A stretch of 64,000 nt of DNA. Origin: Tomocerus qinae (lineage: Eukaryota; Arthropoda; Collembola; Entomobryomorpha; Tomoceridae). The DNA is taken from the NCBI GenBank assembly GCA_020055645.1, contig CM034548.1, positions 248,001-312,000 on the forward strand, read 5' to 3'. Made by a program: the position numbers and the translations under genes. Of the stretch, positions 46,601 to 58,150 are shown piece by piece; the stretch's first letter is position 1, and each line of letters starts with the position of its first letter. The notes under the pieces were generated by a model. It was given only the letters and a program-made list of their open reading frames with translations. It searched no databases and had not been told where the DNA came from.

Positions 46601-47072
46601 ATCCACTTAGCTACAAGGTTGCCAGTTTTCATTTATCGACAATTAATAAGCTTCTCCAGGTTTTGAAAATATTAGAAAATAGGCCACCACGGCCACAAAC
46701 ATAGAATTATTGGAATTAACCCCTAATCACTCGCTGCAATGGAATGTGGAAACTATTTCCAAACTTTGGCTAACAATCACCGAAAACACTAATGGATTCG
46801 GTGATGATTTGGTTTTGCTGATGGGTTCTGAATTGGATGCGCTCATTTTTACTTGATTTGTGTCAGTGTTATTATTTGGTCATGGCAGGTGGTAGTTAAA
46901 GTTTTTATACTCTTACGAACTTTTCGCTTCATGTTGTGAGCCGTTGTAACTTGTAAGAGGTGGACAAAATGTAAGTCATCAATCAATCATCAACGGCATC
47001 GCGAAAATAGTCAATTCACATTTATTAGTGCCAAAAAGTATAAATCGTAAAAGACTGAGTACACACAATGAC
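43641..47072. other. Unassigned sequence with one diverged tandem repeat and MITE fragments
   Basis: Open frames at 44022-44255, 45064-45366 and 46176-46475 carry no motif that I recognise and lack a codon signature. At 45877-46025 a degenerate relative of the CAGGGTTGCG MITE (AAGGTTGCGTTTTGTCC) is visible. A CCCCCCC-containing stretch at about 45660-45790 looks like another decayed MITE. Confidence 0.4.
44610..44950 (+). repeat. Diverged tandem repeat, about three units of 125-135 bp
   Basis: Units share the block TTTGAxATTTTTGTGG.AGG followed by TCAACTACC and CCACAAxATTxAAAT. The second unit is the most diverged. Non-coding. Confidence 0.65.
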
Positions 47073-47616
47073 CAGGGTTGTGGTTCGGGTTTCTTTATGG
47101 GTAGGGGATTTTTGTGTTTTTTGGCAAAAAACCCACCCCGCTTCACTTAAAAAATCCTGGGTTTGTTGGGGTTTTTTTTTTACAAAACATACAATAATGT
47201 GCACTAAAGCTCCATCTAGATAAGCAAAACATACCAATTTTGTCACATTTCTATTCAAAAATGTAAACAAATATATAATCAGGTGGAAACAAAATACAGC
47301 TTTTATACTTTAATAGTAGCTCCCAGCATATGCCACTCGATTTTAAAAGGTATTATTTAGTAATAAAATACTTGGATCCACGCGGTAAAATTCAAATTTG
47401 CCCTACCAGACATACATAGTTATACATCGATTTAAAAAAAAAAATTTTTCCCAAGGTAGGAAAATTTTTCTCAGTCTGCGATTATATATTGGAATACTTG
47501 CAATAATTGTATCGTAATGTCTATATTTTGGTTTTATGTATATTTGAGTATCCTGAACTTATCACTTGTAATCACTTACATATTTAATACTCTAGCGTTA
47601 CAATTATAGCTCGACA
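47073..47616 (+). repeat. Dispersed repeat A, interrupted copy, left part
   Basis: It starts CAGGGTTGTGGTTCGGG and matches 36659-36954 in order. It has a private ~140-bp insert at about 47320-47480. Homology resumes at 51094 after the hAT insertion. Confidence 0.85.
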
Positions 47617-48215
47617 AAGTGGTGGCTCTAGGATTTGCGAGGCCCTGGGCAAAATGTTCGCGCGAGGCCCCATAATAATATTTCACAATTATGCAAATTA
47701 TTATATTAATTCAAATCTACGAATTTTTTCCGTTTTTAAATGAATTTGGCATATGAATAATTAGCGTGAAAATTTTTTATGGTTTTTGGATGTTATTGAA
47801 AACAAAACAAGCAAAAGTGTACAGAAGTGAGTTACGGGAGGGACTATATTAAATGATACTTATATCTCAATTACATATACCGTATTAATCGAATTAATTC
47901 TCCGTATTGAAATAGTTCTCCCCCGGGTCACTATTTCGATTTTTTTCGTTTTCAAGAGCAAAATAATAGCCTTTGAAATATAATTCTCCGTATCGAAATA
48001 ATTCACCATCCCTATCAAAGTTTCCGTAGGTAAAAGCAGTAGGTAAATTTAAGTGCAGATGTACTTAAAAAGTGAATGCATGAGCTTACGGCGTAAGACA
48101 GATAAGAATGGTAGAATATGAGTTTAGTAACTCGAAAATGTCTGACCAAGAAAACGAACCAATATTTATGTTGTTCGACATAATGCTCGATATGTTGGAA
48201 ATTAAGGGATGCTAT

Positions 48216-49514
48216 TTAATGGGTCAATGAAATAATTTAAATAGTCAATGAAATAATTTAAATAGTCAATGAATAATGATTTAATCGGTAAATGCTGAAG
48301 ATTTAAATGGAGATAATTTGAAAAAGTCAATACGTAATTATTTAAAAAGTCAATGAAAACGCTGAATTGGTAAATTGTGTTAATTATTACATGATAGTCA
48401 TTAAATTAGCAGTCACATACATTAATTGGCATTAAATAGTATTCATTAAAAAGTAGTCTTAGTAATTAGTTTGTGATCATAGTCATTAAATAGCAAAAAG
48501 GCATAAAAATCAGCAGGCAGGCAGTAGCATAATCAATCTCGAATCAATGTTTTTGTAGCCCCCTTTGGTCTTCCTCGCCGTCTCTTTGCGTTGAGGGGTA
48601 TACGTTTAACAGCTGGAGAAAACCGAAATTGTTTGTGCATCGACGCAATTGCAACTATGTGCTTGCACATGTAATTCTTTTGATAATAGGGACATGTACA
48701 TTTAGACTTTTTCCAATCGTTTACTATAAACGTAGTGTGCCACATAGTAAATTCAGAATTTAGAAAGTGATCAAATTTAGTCCATTTGGCGAAACGGTTA
48801 GGTAGCAAATATTTTTTAATCATATCTGTTGTAATGGAACAGCCTTGAGCACCAAAGAAGTAGAGAAATTTATTTTCATCACATGAGGGTTCGGTCAGTA
48901 TGGTGGGATTGCTTTTAGCCCATTATTGAACACCAGTTTCTGTCTACAGGGACACTTTTTATTTTCCTACAATAAAAGTATACAACTTTTCCTCCACTAG
49001 TAAAATTCACGGATAATTTAGTCCATGCAGTAAGGACTTCGGCTGAAGCTACCAATTCGTCTGAGTAATTCTTTAGTAAACCCCAATCCGGCTTTTCAGT
49101 AGTAGGTTTTTGAATTTTCTTCGGGGGACTGTTTTCGGTTTCCGAATTGGAACTATAAATTAATTGTGAAGCCATTGGAAGACTGTGGTTACTGGCCCAG
49201 GGAGTGGAAGATAGTGGGGAATTGTGTCGTTTACTTCCCTTCACTTTAACACCTAACATCAACCTTGCTCTTATCGGTCAACAAATTAACATAATTTTGC
49301 TATCTCAAACTCTCAGACGGCAGTCTCTTACTGCTTTTAGGTATGCTCTAAGGTTTCTATGTAAAAGCAACGTCCATTTACCCATTCAGCGTTTTCATTG
49401 ACTTTTTAAATAATTACGTATTGACTTTTTCAAATTATCTCCATTTAAATCTTCAGCATTTACCGATTAAATCATTATTCATTTACTATTTAAATTATTT
49501 CATTGACCCGTTAA
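48216..49514. mobile_element. Long-TIR element with SWIM-domain gene remnant (MULE-like)
   Basis: Arms of about 140-160 bp are nearly identical inverted repeats: left 48216-48375 begins TTAAYGGGTCAATGAAATAA, right 49377-49514 is its complement. The left arm has one extra AATTTAAATAGTCAATGAAAT unit. Long arms plus a SWIM protein fit Mutator-like elements. The flanks read TTAA on both sides; no 9-bp duplication was found, so the superfamily rests on the protein. Confidence 0.78.
48533..49262 (-). pseudogene. MULE-type transposase remnant: zinc-binding N-terminus joined to SWIM C-terminus
   Basis: The N-terminal part (49262-48915) contains KPDWGLLKNYSDELVASAEV, then VVYFYCRKIKS and DRNWC, possibly part of a FLYWCH-like finger. 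After one frameshift near 48915 the frame continues SNPTILTEPSCDENKFLYFF, then TKFDHFLNSEFTMWHTTFIV. The SWIM finger CTCPYYQKNYMCKHIVAIA (CxC...CxH) follows, then the AT-hook-like RRRGRPKGATK at the C-terminus. SWIM fingers are typical of the C-terminal region of MULE transposases. The catalytic DDE domain expected between the two parts is absent, so this is an internally deleted copy. An independent small SWIM protein is less likely. Confidence 0.7.
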
Positions 49515-49542
49515 ATATATTCCGAAATTAAGCTAAAAGCTA

Positions 49543-49993
49543 TTAAGGTGGCTCATCACGCCTGCATAGCAACCGCATGGGCCTATCTAAATACATGTTA
49601 AAAATGCTTTACATCAAGCTTTATTCCTCCCGAAGATTACGGCCGATTTTTATGAGACTTACATTTTTGGAATTCTGGACTATCGAGGAACACAGAAGGG
49701 CGGATGGACTTTTGATATTATTGCTTTAAATGGTGCAAAAAAATCAACATTGTATAAAAACTAAAACTGATTCACGTTTTTTGGAATTCGATTTTTTTAA
49801 AGCATTTAAAGCAATAATATCAAAAGTCCATCCGCCCTCCTGTGATCCTCGATAGTCCAGGATTCCAAAAATGTAAGTCTCATAAAAATCGGCCGTAATC
49901 TTCGGGAGGAATAAAGCTTGATGTAAAGCATTTTTTAACACGCATTTAGATAGGCCCATGCGGTTGCTATGCAGGCGTGATGAGCAACCTTAA
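49543..49993. mobile_element. 451-bp hairpin MITE with TTAA ends
   Basis: The two arms (49547-49735 and about 49790-49989) are near-perfect complements: GGTGGCTCATCACGCCTGCA and TGCAGGCGTGATGAGCAACC. The spacer is short. TTAA sits at both outer ends, as in piggyBac-type insertions (inference). The open frame on the minus strand is an artefact. Confidence 0.85.
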
Positions 49994-51093
49994 GTTGAAT
50001 GTTGATTGATCCACACTTTATGAGATTGGATAAAAAAGAGGACGGCAATTGAAGAATTAAGCAATAAAGAAGGTATTCTTCCCGTCACTCCAAGAAGACC
50101 ATTTTCAAATCCAGGAGGACATGAAATCGCTTCTCATTAGTGCTCAATGCAACATTTCATTTCAAAATTTTATATGATTTTCATAAACATTCTCAGGGGA
50201 AATATTTACTGCAATATTTGAATTTTTAAACTCTTTATCATTTTTTAATTTTCATTAAGTAATAACTTAATAAAAATTGATTGTTTGGAAAATAATTCTC
50301 CGTATCGAAATAATTCATCATCTGGTTAACTATTTCGATTTTCATCGTTTTCAGAAGCTTAAAAAAGGTCGAAACAATAACAACTCGGAGAGTTAATTCG
50401 ATTAATACGGTATTCGAGCGCAGTGCGAAGAACTTTGTCAATTTTTGACAAAAATTAGTCAAAAATGGCCTAAAAATGGTAAATAATGAATTATTTTGCT
50501 ATTTTGAGAAAAAATATCTTTTTTCTTGGATTTTGGGGTGGGGCTTCAGCCTATAAGGGTTTCTACCTCAATACGTCCTTTATTCAAAATAAGACCCTAA
50601 AACTCTGTTAAAGACTATGTAGGTGCTATGCGGCATTTTAGAATTTGAATATTTTATTCATTTTTTAAAAAAATTCTTTATTTCTTTTAAAATTAAAAAA
50701 AAATATTAGTGGAAATATAATTATCTACATCTACTGTAATTACTCAGTTTTGGTATCGCAAAATGCTACAAATTTGTGGATTGAAATGCATATAGTGATT
50801 CTATATTAAATCTGAGAAATGCTGCTTTCGTGTCACCAGTATGTTTTTACTAGATTGCGCGATGTCTATTTTCGGTATACTTTTCTTCCTTGAATTCTAA
50901 AAATTGTTCTGTAATAAAGCTGTAACAAAACGTATAACTTCAACAAAAAAGCAAAACCAGTCTTTCTGAAGTGAAATCAACACAGACAAGTTGAAATTCT
51001 TTCTTTGTCAAAGCTCTGCGCGAGGCCCCTAAAGCGCGAGGCCCTGGTCAACTGCCCAGTCTGCCCATTGGGAAAGCCGCCTCTGGCTCCACA

Positions 51094-51195
51094 TGAACGA
51101 AGGAATTTCTTAAAGTAAATTTAATTAGTAAAATATAATAATGCATAGTTTTTCACTAGTTATTATCAAACAGTATGGTAATTAATATAGGTGTC
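51094..51195 (+). repeat. Dispersed repeat A, interrupted copy, right part
   Basis: GAACGAAGGAATTTCTTAAA and TTTTTCACTAGTTATTATC match 36965-37065. Homology then fades. Confidence 0.85.
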
Positions 51196-51224
51196 AGAAG
51201 TTACTTAAGAGGAAGGGTTACCAA

Positions 51225-51521
51225 CATAGGCGTCGGAACCGGGGGGACAATGCCCCCCTAGAATAAGGCCAGGGGGGACAATGCCCCCCTAGAATAAGGC
51301 CAGGAGGGACATGTCCCCCTAAAAATGTTCCAAAAACCAAACTAAAATGACATAAGCACCAGAAAAGGCTAATTTTTTGTCAAAAAAGGTTAAGAATCCA
51401 AAACATTTTCGCGCTCCGCGCGAATATGTCTTCGTTTTACCAATATTTTATTATTTTGGTGCCCCCGTTCCTGAAGAAGCCATTTTGTTCCCTCTTGATA
51501 AATTACGTTCCGACGCCTATG
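51225..51521. mobile_element. 297-bp hAT-like MITE, TSD GTTACCAA
   Basis: It starts CATAGGCGTCGGAACC and ends GTTCCGACGCCTATG, a 15-bp terminal inverted repeat. It is flanked by exact GTTACCAA (51217-51224 and 51522-51529). GGGGGGACAATGCCCCCCT is tandemly repeated near the left end. Confidence 0.93.
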
Positions 51522-51593
51522 GTTACCAAGTAACTTGACCTGACCTCGACTATCAAATTAGCCCTAAACTTTTTTTGCCAAATTGGAAACTCC

Positions 51594-51840
51594 TCCGAGA
51601 ATACTGGTGGTAGAAAGACAAGATTGGTCTCTAAATTCACAGAAAAATCCTGGTTGAGGTCTGGTAATCAAATCTAATTCATATTCATCTCCAATTTCGA
51701 GATATTAAGGTTTTAATTTTAAATTCGCAATATCTCGAAATTGGAGGTGAATATGAATTAGATTTGATTACCAGACCTCAACCAGGTTTTTCTGTGAATT
51801 TAGAGACCAATCTTGTCTTTCTACGACCAGTATTCTCGGA
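51594..51840. repeat. Near-perfect 247-bp hairpin abutting foldback copy 2
   Basis: The left arm (51594-51715) begins TCCGAGAATACTGG. The right arm (51722-51840) ends CCAGTATTCTCGGA. The arms differ by only a few bases. The right arm ends exactly where the foldback terminus TAGTAGTGGC begins. Confidence 0.92.
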
Positions 51841-54800
51841 TAGTAGTGGCTATTGAGCTCCCTAATGAATCCTTATTGAACGAGCTCTTATTGAACGAGC
51901 TCTTAATGAACAAAGCTCGAGCTTTTAACGAGCCTTATTGAGCTTTGGACGGCTGCATGCACAGTGTGGCCAACACACTGACTTTACACCAAAACACAAA
52001 TACCTTAGTAACAAGTGGTAATGCTTACTTATCAATTTGTGATGTCACCGACAAAATATATGTATAAAGCAACATAACATATCTATATTATATTGCTACC
52101 AAGTTGGTATCAAAGTGGTCAAAAGACATTACCTGGTTGCCTATTCACTTGCATTATTGATATTTAGTATTTAAGCATCTTATTACATACTAAGCACAAT
52201 AAAATGACCACATTATGTTTAAAATACCCTTTTGGTATCAAAGTGGTCAATTGACATTACTAGCTTGTTTTTTCACTTGCATTAATGAAATTAAGTATTA
52301 TAGTAACCTACTACAAACTCAGCACAATAAAATGACAAAATTGTGTTTAAAATACCATTTTGGTATCACAGTGGTCAATTGACATTACTAGCTTGTTTTT
52401 TCACTTGCATTAATGAAATTAAGTATTACAGTAACCTACTACAAACTCAGCACAATAAAATGACCACATTAATTTTTAGATACCATTTTGGTATCAAATA
52501 GGTCAATGGTTGTTTCTAGCTTGTCTTTTCACTTGCAATAATGAAACTTAGTATTTAGACATCATATTACATTATTAAAAAACTAATGAGACCAAATTGT
52601 ATTTATGGTATCATATTGGTATGAAAGTGGTCAATAGACAATACTTGCTTGTCTTTTCACTCTCATTAATGAAATTTGGTATTTAGGAATCTAATTACAT
52701 ATTAAACACGATAAAATGACCAAATTATATCTATGATACCATTTTGGTATCAAAGTGGTCAATGTACGTTACAAGCTTTTCTTTTGACTTAAATTTGAAA
52801 TTTAGTATTAAAGCATCTTATTACATACTAAACACGATCAAATTATCACATTATGTTTAAGATACCATTTTGGTATCAAAGTGGTCAATGTACTTTAAAA
52901 GCTTTTCTTTTGACTTCAATTGACGAAATTTAGTATTAAAGCATCTTATTACATACTAAACACGATCAAATTATCATATTATGTTTTAGATACCATATTG
53001 GTATCAAAGTGGTCAATGTACGTTACAAGCTTTTCTTTTGACTTAAATTGATGAAATTTAGTATTAAAGCATCTTATTACTCACTAAACACGATCAAATT
53101 ATCACATTATGTTTAAGATACCATTTTGGTATCGAAGTGGTCAATGGTGGTTACTAGCTTGTCTTTTCACTTGCAATAATGAAACTTAGGATTTAGACAT
53201 CATATTACATTATTAAAAAACTAATGAGACCAAATTGTATTTATGGTATCACATTGGTATCAAAGTGGTCAATTGACGTTACTTGATTGTCGTTTGTCTT
53301 ACATTGATGAAACTTAGTATTTTAGAATCTTATTGCATACCAGGCATGATACAATGTCCAAATTATGTCAATGGTACCATTTTGGTATCAAAATGGTCAT
53401 TACACATTATTTGCTTGTCTTTTGAATTAATTTACTATATCTACTTGTTAGGCAAATTATTACATAATAAACTAATTAATAAGACCTATTTATATTAATA
53501 GTACTATTTTAGTATCAAAGTGGTCAATCGATATTACTAGCTTGTCTTTTAACTTTAATTAACGAAATTTAGTATTTCAAAATCTTATTGCATACTAAGC
53601 ATGATACAATGTCCATTGACCACTTTGATACTAATATGGTATCTTAAACATAATGTGATAATTTGATCGTGTTTAGTGAGTAATAAGATGCTTTAATACT
53701 AAATTTCATCAATTTAAGTCAAAAGAAAAGCTTGTAACGTACATTGACCACTTTGATACCAATATGGTATTTTAAACATAATATGATAATTTGATCGTGT
53801 TTAGTATGTAATAAGATGCTTTAATACTAAATTTCATCAATTTAAGTCAAAAGAAAAGCTTGTAACGTACATTGACCACTTTGATACCAAAATGGTATCA
53901 TAGATATAATTTGGTCATTTGATCGTGTTAAGTATGCAATTAGATTCTTAAATACCAAATTTCATTAATGAGAGTGAAAAGACAAGCAAATATTGTCTAT
54001 TGACCACTTTCATACCAATGTGGTATCGTAGACATGATTTTGTCATTTTATCGTGTTTAATATGCAATTAGATTCCTAAATACCAAATTTCATTAATGAG
54101 AGTGAAAAGACAAGCAAGTATTGTCTATTGACCACTTTGATACCAATGTGGTATCGTAGACATGATTTGGTCATTTTATCGTGTTTAATATGTAATTAGA
54201 TTCCTAAATACCAAATTTCATTAATGAGAGTGAAAAGACAAGCAAGTATTGTCTATTGACCACTTTCATACCAATAGGATACCATAAATACAATTTGGTC
54301 TCATTAGTTTTTTAATAATGTAATATGATGTCTAAATACTAAGTTTCATTATTGCAAGTGAAAAGACAAGCTAGAAACAACCATTGACCTATTTGATACC
54401 AAAATGGTATCTAAAAATTAATGTGGTCATTTTATTGTGCTGAGTTTGTAGTAGGTTACTGTAATACTTAATTTCATTAATGCAAGTGAAAAAACAAGCT
54501 AGTAATGTCAATTGACCACTGTGATACCAAAATGGTATTTTAAACACAATTTTGTCATTTTATTGTGCTGAGTTTGTAGTAGGTTACTATAATACTTAAT
54601 TTCATTAATGCAAGTGAAAAAACAAGCTAGTAATGTCAATTGACCACTTTGATACCAAAAGGGTATTTTAAACATAATGTGGTCATTTTATTGTGCTTAG
54701 TATGTAATAAGATGCTTAAATACTAAATATCAATAATGCAAGTGAATAGGCAACCAGGTAATGTCTTTTGACCACTTTGATACCAACTTGGTAGCAATAT

Positions 54801-55025
54801 AATATAGATATGTTATGTTGCTTTATACATATATTTTGTCGGTGACATCACAAATTGATAAGTAAGCATTACCACTTGTTACTAAGGTATTTGTGTTTTG
54901 GTGTAAAGTCAGTGTGTTGGCCACACTGTGCATGCAGCCGTCCAAAGCTCAATAAGGCTCGTTAAAAGCTCGAGCTTTGTTCATTAAGAGCTCGTTCAAT
55001 AAGAGCTCGTTCAATAAGGATTCAT
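51841..55025. mobile_element. Foldback element, copy 2 (3185 bp), right terminus truncated
   Basis: The left terminus is TAGTAGTGGCTATTGAGCTC as in copy 1. The right arm stops at ATAAGGATTCAT, lacking the last 24 bp present in copy 1 (the complement of TAGTAGTGGCTATTG...). The arms are built of the same ~128-bp units and meet near 53620. No target duplication was found. The first ~370 bp differ from copy 1 by only one or two bases (for example GTGTGGCCAACAC versus GTGTGGCGAACAC), so the copies are recent or have been homogenised by gene conversion. Confidence 0.92.
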
Positions 55026-57640
55026 AACCAGCTGTGGCTAAATTGGGTAAAATGCCCGACCGCCCGGTTGAAATTCTTTGTTAACTAGTGGCTAAATTCT
55101 TACTTTTTTCTTACAGAAATTGGTGCTGACAAAAAGGTTATTTTTGCTCTGTTGACATTTTAGTGTTGACAAAAAGGGGGTGAATCCAAAATAAATTTTT
55201 TTCCCTTTGTTACAATTTTTTTACTTTCTTATTACTATACATAAAATCTATCTATGACATCGATAATGCGACTTTATGTTGCAATTGCAATTCGCGAATA
55301 CAATGCGTACTTCATAAAACAAGGAAATTCAATATCAGTGAACATCAGCTTATTTTGGAACTAAGCATTATTAATATGCCTACTCATATTGAAATTCACC
55401 GATAATACTGGCGGCCTAGTATCATAATAATATCCACCTGTTATATTTCATTACATTCAAAATCCACATCATACTATCAAGAAACTACATCCGAGTTTCA
55501 TATTAAATTTCTACACCACACTCCATTAGCCGTGATGTTTTGGCAATCAGTAAATTTGTAGAGAAAAAACATAAAATTAATTTTAAACATTTTGAAATTA
55601 GAAGTTGCTGTAGGCGTCGGGTACAAAATTTCCAAAATACAAAGTTTGTGACCATTTTTACAGTTTATATTTGCATATATTACCTTCTCATTAATATGCA
55701 CTCTTATGGAAAGTGTATAAGTTCCTATAACTATTGTTCTCATCACTTCTCACCATTCATTTTAACCTCGATAATTTTCCCATTGTATGAAGAATTTTTT
55801 GGAATCAATTCCAGCTGCACATAGCTGCTCCATTGTCAGATACAGCTTACCAGAAAAAGCAAACTAATAAAATTGCATATAGTCAGTCTTATAGCGATAG
55901 CTCTCAAACTCATTAACGGATTTTGACTAAACTTTACAAAGATGTTTTTTATAAGCCGGTATTTACAGATAGAACGAATAAAAGCATATTAGACAAAATG
56001 CCAAAATTCATGGCCACTGGAACACGCACACTTGCATTATGCCACAAACACCAACGCCACCTCCGTACTAACGCTTGCACCCAAAGAGGTGTTCAAATTG
56101 TGAAATTGTTCTCAACCAGGGTCAATACAACAAAAGCTACAGAGTCAAATAAGGGCTCGTTGGAAATGTCACAAAAGAACTTGGTCACTCAGTAGTAGTG
56201 CAATGCTCAAAATAACAAAATGTTTACAAATCACCCAAGTTACTAATGAATGGAATATACAGCTGCTTAACACAGGGAGCAAATATCAACAATCTTCAGA
56301 ATCATAGATGTAGTTCCTACCACTTTAGGTGAAGCCAACAGCATTGTTTTCTTTTGCTCTCTTTCTGCCGTCTGCAGCCAGTTTGAATAGAATAAATATT
56401 GGAATAAAAGCGATCAAGGGCTATAGCAAAGACCATAGGCTTTTCCTAGCTAAAAGTTAACTAAATGCATCCAGACTTCAAAAGGCTTGATGCACATTAG
56501 CACACGTGTAATGCTATTTCGAGTATCCATATTGTGCAGAAAGCCTTTTAACGTGATACAATCTATTATTGCTATCTGCCAATTTGTAAATAATGCTAGC
56601 GCGAATCTAGTCAGTTGGAGCCAGAGAAATAAACGAGTAAAACCCGAATTAGAGATCTGCTGCATGTCTCATTTTCATACGTTGTTTTCGTTGCATATTT
56701 ACCTTAGACCGCAATCACAAAACCGCCGAATAATTCACATATTGCACTGCTATCCTCTGGGACAGTAATGCGTAACCATGGGATGAATTACTGTACTGTG
56801 GAAATTTGCAAGGTAGGAATTTGGCTTCATCGGCGTTGGCATCAAGAAAAGTTCAATTCAACATAGTAGCTCATGTTAGTCCATCGCTTCAGTCTGTCGA
56901 CATTCTATGACCTGCACATCTAGTAAACTATAAGGTACTTTACATTTTACACTTTTTCATAAAACTATCTTCGCATTTGCTTCATAATCGACAAAATTTC
57001 TAACCTGATGTTCAAATATAGTGCACGATCGAAATGAAAAAGGCATTGGCTAGGGCTGCATTTTCGATGTTACTCCTAGTTTATATACATTTTATATTTC
57101 AATGTTAAAATCCTGACAAAGGATCCTTAGTTAGGCCTAAAAATTTTCAATGAACACATGAGACATAGGAGTTGTAATTTTAACCCCAGATAGTTTCACT
57201 TAGAAGCTACTCTCAAAGCAAAATTGTCTCCTATTTAAATGGCATGTACATTTTTAAGCTTTCGATGCAAAAATAGTGCGACCACATGACATGTTAGTAA
57301 AAAAATATTTTTTGTGGAAGAACATGTCACCTACGTTTTTAAACAATATTACGAAATAACTCTCTCTACTTTTCAAGAAATTAATTATTATTGATATGAA
57401 CTTCATTATGACCATTAAAATGTAAAGTGTACGCAAAATAATACACTGTATATAATGCAAAACTACAGTGTTCTATATTATTGAGGCATAGATCAAGATT
57501 AGTAAACATGACTATGACATGCCTATGACGGTTGTCGTGTCATGCTACATTCACACAAAGGATTGTTTCGAATGTAGATGCGGTGATAATTATGAAAGAC
57601 AATTTTTTTGCTGACATAGGAGAACCCGGTCGATTTTGAA
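55026..57640. other. Unassigned low-repeat sequence
   Basis: This is one of the longest stretches without visible repeats. Open frames at 55498-55824, 55923-56195 and 56450-56768 have no recognised domain and overlap on opposite strands. It may hold introns or intergenic host DNA, but I cannot show an exon. Confidence 0.35.
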
Positions 57641-57649
57641 AAATTTATT

Positions 57650-58150
57650 GGCAGGTACTCGACCTTATTCGGAGGTAGTCGACTTCATTCGGAGGTACTC
57701 GAATTTATTTGAAGGTACTCGAATTTATTTGAAAGTACTCGAATTTATTTGAAGGTACTCGAATTTGTACTCGAATTTATTTGAAGGTACTCGAATTTAT
57801 TTGAAGGTACTCGAATTTATTTGAAGGTACTCGAATTTATTTGAAGGTACTCGAATTTATTTGAAGGTACTCGAATTTATTTGAAGGTACTCGAATTTAT
57901 TTGAAGGTACTCGAATTTATTTGAAGGTACTCGAATTTATTTGAAGGTACTCGAATTTATTTGAAGGTACTCGAATTTATTTGAAGGCACTCGAATTTAT
58001 TTGAAGGTACTCGAATTTACTTGAAGGTACTCGAATTTATTTGAAGGTACTCGAATTTATTCGAAGGTGCTCAAATTTATTCGAAGGTACACAAATTTAT
58101 TCGAAGGCACTCGAATTTATTGGACGGCACTAAAATTTATTTGAAAATTC
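57650..58150 (+). repeat. 20-bp minisatellite (GGTACTCGAATTTATTTGAA)
   Basis: About 25 units, nearly perfect in the middle and degenerate at both ends (GGTAGTCGACTTCATTCGGA, GGCACTCGAATTTATTGGAC). One unit near 57770 is truncated. The unit contains the palindromic core TTCGAA-like GAAGGTACTCGAATT. Confidence 0.94.

Larger units (their letters stand above)
47878..50412. mobile_element. Nested element with TACCGTATTAATCGAATTAA termini
   Basis: The left end TACCGTATTAATCGAATTAA is followed by TTCTCCGTATTGAAATAG. The right end, as complement, reads TACCGTATTAATCGAATTAA and then CTCTCCG. The inner TCTCCGTATCGAAATAATTC also recurs near both ends (about 47980 and 50300). It begins and ends with TA, so a Tc1/mariner- or pogo-like origin with a TA duplication is possible, but no transposase is present. 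Confidence 0.65.
47617..51085. mobile_element. hAT-like transposon (3469 bp) inserted in repeat A, TSD GCTC(G/C)ACA
   Basis: The left end AAGTGGTGGCTCTAGG and right end (as complement) CAGAGGCGGCTTTCCC are imperfect terminal inverted repeats of hAT type. Subterminal GAGGCCCTGG and CGCGAGGCCCC also occur in both orientations. Flanking 8-mers are GCTCGACA (47609-47616) and GCTCCACA (51086-51093). The paralogous empty site at 36955 reads GCTCCACT once. No hAT transposase motif was recognised inside; the interior is filled by further insertions. Confidence 0.85.

Noticed and set aside
55498-56768. Cluster of frames of 71-94 codons as a possible host gene
   Set aside because: Frames oppose each other, show no domain and no consistent splice structure; left as unassigned.
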